A stretch of DNA of 11,521 nt from Bacillota bacterium (GTDB lineage: Bacteria; Bacillota; Clostridia; Christensenellales; Aristaeellaceae). The notes under the pieces were generated by a model, which saw only the letters and a program-made list of their open reading frames with translations, had not been told where the DNA came from and searched no databases. Shown piece by piece: positions 1-5,136 of the stretch; within the stretch, counting starts at the first letter, position 1; every line of letters starts with the position of its first letter. Location: contig JAEWTC010000070.1 of the NCBI GenBank assembly GCA_023459675.1, forward strand, positions 1-11,521, written 5' to 3'. A program made the position numbers and the translations under genes.

Positions 1-25
1 TGAAAACCGGCGAAGGTGAAAATCG

Positions 26-47
26 GGCGGAAATTCGGCGGAAATTC
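26..47. repeat. Two tandem 11-bp repeats upstream of the feo promoter
   Basis: The 11-mer GGCGGAAATTC occurs twice back to back (26-36 and 37-47), ending 2 nt before the -35 box. A diverged copy (GGTGAAAATC, 15-24) precedes it. The short A runs (19-22, 31-33, 42-44) therefore recur about once per helical turn. They could act as an UP-element-like or curved segment, but that is inference; the repeat itself is directly visible. Confidence 0.5.
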
Positions 48-49
48 TA

Positions 50-79
50 TTGACAACGCGTGGTTAGAGATGTTAAACT
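50..79 (+). promoter_or_regulatory. Predicted sigma-A promoter of the feo operon
   Basis: A perfect -35 box TTGACA (50-55) is followed after 18 nt by TAAACT (74-79). A TG dinucleotide at 71-72 gives an extended -10 (TGTTAAACT). Transcription would start near 86, leaving a leader of about 50 nt before the first feoA gene. A candidate repressor half-site (TGGTTAG, 61-67) lies in the spacer, consistent with metal-dependent repression. Confidence 0.6.
62..79. promoter_or_regulatory. Weak copy of the GGTTAR-N6-CTAACY operator in the promoter
   Basis: The left arm GGTTAG (62-67) is identical to that of the copy before feoB. After the same 6-nt gap the right arm is TAAACT (74-79), which matches the right arm of the 90-107 copy at four of six positions and coincides with the -10 box. 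If bound, it would occlude RNA polymerase. It is degenerate and could be chance; the support is the shared heptamer TGGTTAG and the equal spacing. Confidence 0.3.
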
Positions 80-89
80 CAACGAGCAC

Positions 90-107
90 GGTTAAAGCCG
101 TCTAACT
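90..107. promoter_or_regulatory. Candidate metal-repressor operator after the feo transcription start
   Basis: The inverted repeat GGTTAA-N6-CTAACT begins just downstream of the predicted transcription start (about 86). It has the same arms and the same 6-nt spacing as the perfect inverted repeat at 613-630. GGTTAG/CTAACC arms resemble the core half-sites of DtxR/IdeR boxes, although those classic boxes have a shorter centre. The DtxR-family gene at 3387-3761 is the likely source of the binding protein (inference). Confidence 0.45.
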
Positions 108-134
108 CATTTGGAATAGAGCAGGAGGCCATGC

Positions 135-347
135 ATGATGCCTTTGTCCATGGTATCCATCGGGGACGTAAACGTGATCAAGAAGATCACCGGGCGCGAC
201 GACGTTCGCAAGCACCTGGCAAATTTGGGGTTTGTGGTCGGCGAAGAGGTGACCGTGGTCAACCAGATGGGCGGAAATCTGATTCTTTCGATTAAGAACA
301 GCCGTATCGCGCTGGACCAAACCTTGGCAACGCGCATTATGGTGTAA
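135..347 (+). CDS. feoA: FeoA family protein (first copy), ferrous iron transport
   Basis: This 70-aa protein has the size and layout of FeoA, a small SH3-like beta-barrel in the cytoplasm thought to assist the iron transporter FeoB. Visible family features are a glycine turn in a V-N-V-x-K-I segment (residues 10-18), the central HLANLGFVVGEEVTVV stretch, and a C-terminal segment with a regularly spaced hydrophobic pattern ending in the L-A-x-x-I-x-V motif. A GGAGG ribosome site at 124-128 precedes two adjacent ATGs (135 and 138). Either may be the start, the second having the more usual spacing. An out-of-frame ATG at 131 is not used. It is the first gene of the feo operon and its stop is 11 nt before the second feoA. 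It is shorter and less basic than the second copy, so the two may not be interchangeable. Confidence 0.88.
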   Translation: MMPLSMVSIGDVNVIKKITGRDDVRKHLANLGFVVGEEVTVVNQMGGNLILSIKNSRIALDQTLATRIMV

Positions 348-358
348 GGAGGAACGCA

Positions 359-580
359 ATGAGAACGCTGAAAGACGTGGCGATCGGCGGGCGCGCCGTT
401 GTTTTAAAGCTGCACGGCGAGGGCGCTTTGAAACGCAGGATTATGGACATGGGCTTGACCAAAGGCACGGAAGTGATCGTGCGCAAGGTGGCGCCGTTGG
501 GCGACCCCCTGGAGCTCACGGTCCGCGGATACGAGCTCTCCATCCGCAAAGGCGACGCGGAGTTAATCGAAGTGGAGTAG
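359..580 (+). CDS. feoA: FeoA family protein (second copy), ferrous iron transport
   Basis: This 73-aa protein has a strong FeoA signature. It opens with a T-L-K-D-V-A-I-G-G segment (residues 3-11), continues with L-K-R-R-I-M-D-M-G-L-T-K-G-T-E-V (24-39) and K-V-A-P-L-G-D-P-L-E (43-52), and ends with an S-I-R-K-x-D-A-E-L-I-E-V tail. The A-P-L-G-D-P-L core is the most conserved FeoA stretch. The start is set by AGGAGG at 347-352 with a 6-nt spacer, overlapping the stop of the first feoA, so translation is probably coupled. The domain is expected to form an SH3-like barrel that interacts with FeoB at the membrane (family knowledge). Duplicated feoA genes ahead of feoB are common in Clostridia. 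A T-rich hairpin and an inverted repeat lie between it and feoB. Confidence 0.93.
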   Translation: MRTLKDVAIGGRAVVLKLHGEGALKRRIMDMGLTKGTEVIVRKVAPLGDPLELTVRGYELSIRKGDAELIEVE

Positions 581-581
581 C

Positions 582-605
582 GCAGGCGAACGCCGCTTTT
601 TCTTT
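582..605 (+). terminator. Weak hairpin plus T-run between feoA2 and feoB (possible attenuator)
   Basis: Bases 582-587 (GCAGGC) can pair with 592-596 (GCCGC) around a GAAC loop, giving five base pairs with one bulged A. TTTTTCTTT follows directly. It looks like a weak intrinsic terminator 2 nt after the feoA2 stop and could lower feoB expression relative to feoA. The stem is short, so full termination is unlikely. Confidence 0.35.
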
Positions 606-611
606 GCCACA

Positions 612-631
612 TGGTTAGTGGACGCTAACCA
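612..631. promoter_or_regulatory. Perfect 7-bp inverted repeat before feoB (candidate operator or hairpin)
   Basis: TGGTTAG (612-618) and CTAACCA (625-631) are exact reverse complements separated by 6 nt. The arms and spacing match the site at 90-107. Two readings are possible: a DNA operator for the linked DtxR-family repressor, or an mRNA hairpin 10 nt upstream of the feoB ribosome site. The repeat of the motif at the main promoter favours the operator. No convincing promoter was found between it and feoB. Confidence 0.5.
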
Positions 632-655
632 GAGAACTCTGAGGAGGATGAAAAC

Positions 656-2962
656 GTGAGCATTAAGATTGCGCTTGCGGGTAACCCGAATTCCGGAAAA
701 ACAACCATGTTCAACGCCCTGACCGGCAGCAACCAATACGTTGGCAATTGGCCCGGCGTAACCGTGGAGAAGAAAGAGGGCCGTCTGAAAGGCTCCGCCG
801 ACATCATCATTCAAGATCTGCCGGGAATTTATTCCCTGTCCCCATATACGCTGGAAGAGGTGCTGGCACGCAACTATCTGGTGAACGAAAAGCCGGACGT
901 GTTGATAAACATCATCGACGCAACCAATATCGAGCGCAACCTGTATCTCACGACGCAACTATCGGAGCTGAACATCCCCATGGTGATCGCGCTCAACATG
1001 ATCGACGTCACCCGCAAGAACGGCGACGTGATTCAGCTGCGTAAGCTGGCCGAAGAGCTGAACTGCGAAGTGATTGAAACCTCCGCCCTCAAAGGCGAAG
1101 GAAGCAAGCTGGTGGCTGAGAAGGCCGCGGCGCTGGCGCAGCAAAAAACGCACGCGGAGCCGCCCCACGTGTTTGCCGGAAGCGTGGAACACGCGCTGGC
1201 GCACATTGAGGACCTGATCACCCACCGCGACGGCGAGGAGCCCGAGCATCACCACCACGCGGACGGCGTTGTGCACCAGGGAAGCATTGTGGACCCGTCC
1301 CTGTCGCGCTGGTATGCGATCAAGCTGTTCGAACGCGACGGGAAGGTATTGCAGGAGCTGAACCTCTCCAAGGGCGTGCAGGCGCAGGTAGAAAAAACCA
1401 TCGCGGCTTGCGAGGCCGAGATGGACGACGACGCGGAATCCATCATCACCAATCAGCGCTACGCCTATATTAACCGGCTTGTATCCCTATGCGTGAAGAA
1501 GGGCAAAACCAAGGGCTCGCTCACGGCTTCGGATAAGATTGACCGGATTGTGACCAACCGCGTGCTGGCGCTGCCGATCTTCGCGGTGATTATGTTCCTT
1601 GTCTACTACATTTCCGTGACCACCATCGGCACGCTCGTCACCGATTTCACCAACGATACCTTTGTGGGCGAATGGATACAGGCGCCGCTGATGCGCTGGA
1701 TGGAAAGCATCGGCACGGCAAACTGGCTGGTCGGGCTGATCGGCGACGGCATTATCGGCGGCGTGGGCGCGGTGCTTGGCTTCGTACCGCAGATGCTGGT
1801 GCTGTTCCTGATGCTGGCGATTTTGGAAGACGTCGGGTATATGTCCCGCGTCGCGTTCATCATGGACCGCATTTTCCGGCGGTTCGGGCTCTCGGGCAAA
1901 AGCTTTATCCCGATGCTGATCGCTTCCGGCTGCGCCATACCGGGCGTGATGGCCTCGCGCACGATTGAGAACGAGCACGACCGCCGGATGACCGTGATTA
2001 CCGCGAGCTTCATTCCCTGCGGCGCGAAGATGCCGATCGTCGCGCTGATCGCGGGCGCTCTGTTCCACAACGCGGGCTGGGTTGCCGCCGCCGCGTACTT
2101 CATCGGCGTGACCGCGGTGATCATTTCCGGCATCATGCTGCGCAAAACGAAGATGTTCTCCGGCAAGCCCGCGCCGTTTGTGATGGAGCTGCCCGCCTAC
2201 CATACCCCGTCCGCCGGCAACGTGCTGCGCAGCATGTGGGAACGCGGCTGGAGCTTCATCAAGCGCGCCGGTACGGTGATCGTCGTCGCGAGCATATTCA
2301 TCTGGTTTACGTCCGGCTACGGCTGGGCGCCCAAACAGCCGGAATCCGCCGCGCAGCCCAACGCCGCCATCGTGGAAACGACGCCGGACGGCCCGCTTGT
2401 TTTCGGCGCGGTGGACGATATGGACCACAGCATGCTGGGCAGGGTGGGCGGTATCGCAGCGCCGGTGTTCTCTCCCCTAGGGTTTGGCAGCTGGCAATCC
2501 ACCGTGGCGACCGTGATGGGGCTGGTGGCCAAGGAAGAGGTGGTGGGCGTATTTGGGGTATTGTTCGGCACCGCCGCGGACGCGGACGAAGCCTTTGCCC
2601 TTTTGGATGAAGGCAGCGACGAGGAGATTGAAACGACCCTGCACCCGCTGGTACAGGCGTTTGACGATAGCAGCGGCGGCTACGGCGGGCTTGCCGCGTT
2701 CAGCTTCCTGCTGTTCAACCTGCTGTGCGCGCCCTGCTTTGCAGCCATCGGCGCCATCCGGCGCGAGATGAACTCGGCAAAGTGGACGTGGTTTGCCATC
2801 GGGTATCAAACGCTGTTTGCCTATACGGTGGCGCTGATCGTATTCCAGCTGGGAATGCTGTTCATGGGCGGAGGGTTTACGGCGTTTACGGCCGCGGCCA
2901 TCCTGCTGCTGGCAGGGATTGTGTATCTGTTAACCCGCAAGAATAAACGCTTGGAAGCGTAA
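656..2962 (+). CDS. feoB: Ferrous iron transport protein B (FeoB)
   Basis: FeoB is the membrane Fe(II) transporter with an N-terminal GTPase. All G motifs are visible: G1 GNPNSGKT (residues 9-16), G2 threonine in PGVT (33-36), G3 DLPG (54-57), G4 NMID (114-117) and G5 SAL (143-145). A helical linker follows, then a membrane domain from about residue 300 with the two gate repeats. It holds the conserved cysteines of SGCAIPG (C426), IPCGAKMP (C455) and LCAPC (C691, C694). Length (768 aa) is normal for the family. Translation starts at GTG 656, 8 nt after GAGGAGG (641-647); an ATG at 648 directly abutting that site stops after three codons. A histidine-rich patch (nine His in residues 171-207, including HHHH at 198-201) sits after the G domain and may bind metal (inference). 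It is cotranscribed with the feoA genes and the 48-aa protein downstream. Confidence 0.98.
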   Translation: MSIKIALAGNPNSGKTTMFNALTGSNQYVGNWPGVTVEKKEGRLKGSADIIIQDLPGIYSLSPYTLEEVLARNYLVNEKPDVLINIIDATNIERNLYLTTQLSELNIPMVIALNMIDVTRKNGDVIQLRKLAEELNCEVIETSALKGEGSKLVAEKAAALAQQKTHAEPPHVFAGSVEHALAHIEDLITHRDGEEPEHHHHADGVVHQGSIVDPSLSRWYAIKLFERDGKVLQELNLSKGVQAQVEKTIAACEAEMDDDAESIITNQRYAYINRLVSLCVKKGKTKGSLTASDKIDRIVTNRVLALPIFAVIMFLVYYISVTTIGTLVTDFTNDTFVGEWIQAPLMRWMESIGTANWLVGLIGDGIIGGVGAVLGFVPQMLVLFLMLAILEDVGYMSRVAFIMDRIFRRFGLSGKSFIPMLIASGCAIPGVMASRTIENEHDRRMTVITASFIPCGAKMPIVALIAGALFHNAGWVAAAAYFIGVTAVIISGIMLRKTKMFSGKPAPFVMELPAYHTPSAGNVLRSMWERGWSFIKRAGTVIVVASIFIWFTSGYGWAPKQPESAAQPNAAIVETTPDGPLVFGAVDDMDHSMLGRVGGIAAPVFSPLGFGSWQSTVATVMGLVAKEEVVGVFGVLFGTAADADEAFALLDEGSDEEIETTLHPLVQAFDDSSGGYGGLAAFSFLLFNLLCAPCFAAIGAIRREMNSAKWTWFAIGYQTLFAYTVALIVFQLGMLFMGGGFTAFTAAAILLLAGIVYLLTRKNKRLEA

Positions 2963-2974
2963 AGGAGATTTCGT

Positions 2975-3121
2975 ATGGCTACTTGGATTATTGGCGGCAT
3001 CGTGCTTTTGATCGTCGGCGGCATCGTTTGGAAGATGATCGCGGACCGCAGAAACGGGCGGAACAGCTGCGGCGGCAATTGCCAGAACTGCCACGCAGGC
3101 TGCGGCGCGCGCACACATTGA
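2975..3121 (+). CDS. FeoB-associated Cys-rich membrane protein (48 aa)
   Basis: This is a very short gene starting 12 nt after feoB, with AAAGGAG (2961-2967) as ribosome site. The 48-aa product has a single hydrophobic helix (about residues 3-19, W-I-I-G-G-I-V-L-L-I-V-G-G-I-V-W), then a basic stretch (K20 to R29) and a cysteine cluster C32-x3-C36-x2-C39-x3-C43. This layout matches the FeoB-associated Cys-rich membrane protein family, found after feoB in many Firmicutes. Its job is not well defined; a role as an iron-handling partner or FeoC-like accessory has been suggested for such proteins. The cysteines could bind Fe(II) or an Fe-S cluster (inference). By the positive-inside rule the basic cysteine tail should face the cytoplasm. 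It is the last gene of the feo operon. Confidence 0.9.
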   Translation: MATWIIGGIVLLIVGGIVWKMIADRRNGRNSCGGNCQNCHAGCGARTH

Positions 3122-3149
3122 AATTGACAAGGCGCGGCGTAACGCCGCG

Positions 3150-3318
3150 ACATCAGAGTGTCAAACAACCTTGTATTGAAGGCACTCTGCCAGCTTGTTC
3201 AAAAGGCCGCATATGCTAGGAAGCAAGCGAGGCGCGGGTCTGAGCGTACACGGACGTACGTGATGCCCGCGTCATCGCGCAGATGACAACGCAGCTGTGG
3301 CCTTTTCAACAGGCTGGA
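3150..3318. mobile_element. 169-bp hairpin-rich MITE-like element in the feo terminator
   Basis: This non-coding block is flanked by the 6-bp direct repeat GCCGCG (3144-3149 and 3319-3324), as expected for a target-site duplication. It contains a small hairpin (AGAGTG 3155-3160 with CACTCT 3183-3188) and a large imperfect inverted repeat (3190-3208 with 3299-3317, 17 of 19 positions paired). Inside the large repeat are nested stems CGCGGG/CCCGCG (3233-3238/3266-3271), CGTAC/GTACG (3245-3249/3256-3260) and GTCAT/ATGAC (3271-3275/3283-3287). No open reading frame of note or transposase is present, so it would be a non-autonomous element or an intergenic repeat. Its two ends do not form clear terminal inverted repeats, which leaves the class uncertain. 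Confidence 0.5.
3190..3317. repeat. Large imperfect inverted repeat (19-bp arms)
   Basis: The left arm (3190-3208, CCAGCTTGTTCAAAAGGCC) pairs with the right arm (3299-3317, GGCCTTTTCAACAGGCTGG) except at two positions. The arms enclose 90 nt of nested stem-loops. In RNA this would fold into one long branched hairpin, in DNA a cruciform-prone segment. It forms the core of the inserted element. Confidence 0.75.
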
Positions 3319-3333
3319 GCCGCGCCTTTTTTG

Positions 3334-3362
3334 TTGAATTTAAGCGCTGAACATGGTACGCT
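3334..3362 (+). promoter_or_regulatory. Possible promoter of the DtxR-family gene
   Basis: TTGAAT (3334-3339), a 17-nt gap and TACGCT (3357-3362) preceded by TG (3354-3355) form a weak extended -10 promoter. It starts right after the terminator T run. No GGTTAR-N6-CTAACY site is seen here, so autoregulation through that motif is not evident. Confidence 0.35.
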
Positions 3363-3386
3363 ACAAGCATTAAAGGATGTGAGGGT

Positions 3387-3761
3387 ATGCAGATTCTAAA
3401 ATCGTCCCAAGATTATCTGGAAGCGATGCTGATGATGCAGCTGCAGCACGGGTACATCCGCTCCATCGATATCGCAAACGAGCTCGGCGTCACCAAGCCC
3501 AGCGTGAGCTACGCAACCAAACGCCTGCGGGAAAACGGCTATATCACGATGGATAAGGAAGGCCTGATCACCATCACGCAAAAAGGTCTCGACATCGCCA
3601 AAAGCATGTACGAGCGGCATCAGGTGCTGTCCGAGTTTTTGACGAAGCTTGGAGTCGACCCCAGAACGGCCCGCGAAGACGCGTGCAAGATCGAGCACGA
3701 CATCTCCGAGGAAACCTTTCAGGCGATCCGCAATCATATTGACAATCAAATTTTCCCATAA
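3387..3761 (+). CDS. DtxR/MntR-family metal-dependent transcriptional repressor
   Basis: This 124-aa protein has the short two-domain form of the DtxR family: an N-terminal winged helix-turn-helix (about residues 5-65, with the T-K-P-S-V-S-Y-A-T-K-R-L recognition segment at 36-47) and a helical metal-binding and dimerisation domain (66-124). The C-terminal SH3-like domain of DtxR/IdeR is absent, as in MntR. Predicted metal ligands by motif alignment are D9, E12, H78, C100, E103 and H104. D9/E12 follow the MntR pattern, while C100-x2-E103-H104 follows DtxR (C102-x2-E105-H106), so the metal could be Fe(II) or Mn(II). Start ATG 3387 has AAGGA (3373-3377) 9 nt upstream. Position directly after feo suggests it represses the feo operon when metal is plentiful (inference). 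It is separated from feo by the split terminator. Confidence 0.9.
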   Translation: MQILKSSQDYLEAMLMMQLQHGYIRSIDIANELGVTKPSVSYATKRLRENGYITMDKEGLITITQKGLDIAKSMYERHQVLSEFLTKLGVDPRTAREDACKIEHDISEETFQAIRNHIDNQIFP

Positions 3762-3767
3762 TATGAT
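3739..3767 (+). promoter_or_regulatory. Strong sigma-A promoter at the end of the regulator gene
   Basis: A perfect -35 TTGACA (3739-3744), an optimal 17-nt spacer and TATGAT (3762-3767, five of six) make this the best promoter in the window. The -35 lies inside the last codons of the DtxR-family gene and the -10 begins right after its stop. Start near 3774 gives a leader of about 24 nt before the transporter gene. It likely drives the 3798-7536 cluster. Confidence 0.75.
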
Positions 3768-3797
3768 GGCTCTAATCCTATAAAGGAGGAAACTGTC

Positions 3798-5135
3798 ATG
3801 AAACTGAATACGAAACGAACCTTGCTGGTCGGTTTTGCTTTCATGTCCATCGGCGCGTTCTGGCAACTGTACGATAACGTGATTCCTCTGGTGCTCAAGA
3901 ACACGTTCGGGCTGAAAGACGGCGTTTCCGGGATCGTCATGGCGCTTGACAATGTGCTGGCGCTTTTTTTGCTGCCGCTGTTTGGTATGCTGTCCGACCG
4001 TACCAAAACGAAATTCGGTCGGCGGACGCCTTATATCGTGTTAGGTACGCTGGGTTCGGTGGTTTTGATGAACCTGCTGCCGTTTGCCGATCAAACGCAT
4101 AATTTCATATTGTTTATCGTCGCGCTTGCGCTGCTGCTGATCTCCATGGGCACGTACCGTTCCCCCGCCGTTGCGCTGATGCCGGACGTCACCCCCAAAC
4201 CTCTGCGGTCCAAGGGCAACGCGGTGATCAACCTCATGGGCGCGGTGGGCGGCGTCTTCACGCTGGTCGCCACCATGTTTCTGGTTAAGAAACGCAGCGT
4301 TGCACAAGCAGACGGCACGGTGCTGGAACTGAACGATTACACCCTTTTGTTTCTCGCCGTCGCGCTGCTGATGGTCATCGCGGTCGTTGTGCTGGTCATG
4401 AAAGTGCGGGAAAATAAGCTGGCGGCTGAAACCGCCAGTTTCAACGACGCGTATGATGCGCAAACCGAAACGGCGGACGCAAAGCCCTCCGTCAGTGGCA
4501 AGGCGGCGTTCCTTTCGCTGGCGCCGGAGGTTCGGCGCAGCCTGGTTTTGATCCTCTCCTCCGTGTTCTTCTGGTTTATGGGCTATAACGCCGTTACCAC
4601 CGCGTTTACCAAGTACGCCGAGCAGCAATGGGCATACGGCATCGAGGACGCCTCCATGTGCCTGATGGTGGCCACGGGCGCCGCGATCCTCAGCTTCATC
4701 CCCGTGGGCATATTCGCGTCCAAATTCGGCCGCAGGCGCACCATACAATTCGGCGTCGTTCTGCTCACGCTGTGCTTTGGTTCCCTCGCGTTTTACCACG
4801 CGTTCCATTTCACGCTGTACATCATCTTCGCGCTGGTAGGCGTTGCGTGGGCTTCCATCAACGTCAACAGCTACCCGATGGTTGTGGAAATCTCCAAAAG
4901 CGCGGACGTCGGCCAGTTCACAGGTTTCTATTACACCTTCTCCATGGCCGCGCAGATTGTAACCCCGATCCTGAGCGGCTATCTGATGCAGTATATAGGC
5001 TACAACATCCTGGCGCCCTATGCCGCGGTGATGGTCGCGGTTTCGCTGATTACCATCTCCATGGCAAAGCATGGCGACAGCAAACCCGTACTGCCCGCCT
5101 CCAGGCTAGAAGCGTACGACGCAGGTGACGATTGA
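3798..5135 (+). CDS. MFS / GPH-type sugar:cation symporter
   Basis: This 445-aa protein is almost wholly hydrophobic, with roughly twelve membrane helices in two halves joined by a hydrophilic loop (about residues 203-240). The loop after helix 2 has the signature G63-x3-S-D67-R-x5-G74-R-R-x-P78, and the second half has a shorter relative (A307-S-K-F-G-R-R). The stretch R121-S-P-A-x3-M-P-D130 followed by R137-S-K-G is typical of SLC45/glycoside-pentoside-hexuronide symporters, which import sugars with H+ or Na+. The substrate cannot be read from sequence; a di- or oligosaccharide is plausible, and the cellobiose phosphorylase 2.4 kb away is a possible partner but on the other strand. AAAGGAGG (3782-3789) is 8 nt before ATG 3798. 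Its stop is 1 nt before the next gene, so the two are coupled. Confidence 0.85.
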   Translation: MKLNTKRTLLVGFAFMSIGAFWQLYDNVIPLVLKNTFGLKDGVSGIVMALDNVLALFLLPLFGMLSDRTKTKFGRRTPYIVLGTLGSVVLMNLLPFADQTHNFILFIVALALLLISMGTYRSPAVALMPDVTPKPLRSKGNAVINLMGAVGGVFTLVATMFLVKKRSVAQADGTVLELNDYTLLFLAVALLMVIAVVVLVMKVRENKLAAETASFNDAYDAQTETADAKPSVSGKAAFLSLAPEVRRSLVLILSSVFFWFMGYNAVTTAFTKYAEQQWAYGIEDASMCLMVATGAAILSFIPVGIFASKFGRRRTIQFGVVLLTLCFGSLAFYHAFHFTLYIIFALVGVAWASINVNSYPMVVEISKSADVGQFTGFYYTFSMAAQIVTPILSGYLMQYIGYNILAPYAAVMVAVSLITISMAKHGDSKPVLPASRLEAYDAGDD

Positions 5136-5136
5136 T

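Larger units (their letters stand above)
3129..3332 (+). terminator. Feo operon intrinsic terminator, apparently split by an insertion
   Basis: The left part (3129-3149) starts AAGGCGCGGCG, then TAA, then CGCCGCG, and makes a 7-bp hairpin without a T run. The right part (3319-3332) reads GCCGCGCC followed by TTTTTT. Joining 3149 directly to 3325 gives an 11-bp stem with a TAA loop and a T6 tract, an ideal intrinsic terminator 7 nt after the last feo gene. In the present sequence a 10-bp long-range pairing (3129-3138 with 3319-3328) is still possible, so some termination may persist. Confidence 0.6.

Noticed and set aside
131..140. ATG at 131 as an alternative start upstream of the first feoA
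   Set aside because: It is in a different frame from FeoA and only 2 nt from the GGAGG, so it is not a credible start.
648..659. Three-codon frame (ATG AAA ACG stop) overlapping the feoB start
   Set aside because: Its ATG directly abuts the ribosome site, leaving no spacing for initiation. The GTG at 656 has correct spacing and gives the conserved FeoB N-terminus.
1487..2428. Long minus-strand open frame (313 aa) across feoB
   Set aside because: It lies fully antisense to the well-supported feoB frame and has a His/Arg/Asp-rich composition typical of an antisense shadow of GC-rich coding DNA.
2983..3219. 78-aa plus-strand open frame over the FeoB-associated gene and the element
   Set aside because: It is Arg-rich, lacks a ribosome site and overlaps the 48-aa Cys-rich protein, which has a clear family match and start.
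4041..5072. Minus-strand open frame (343 aa) across the transporter gene
   Set aside because: It is antisense to a clear membrane transporter, with biased composition and no recognisable domain or ribosome site.
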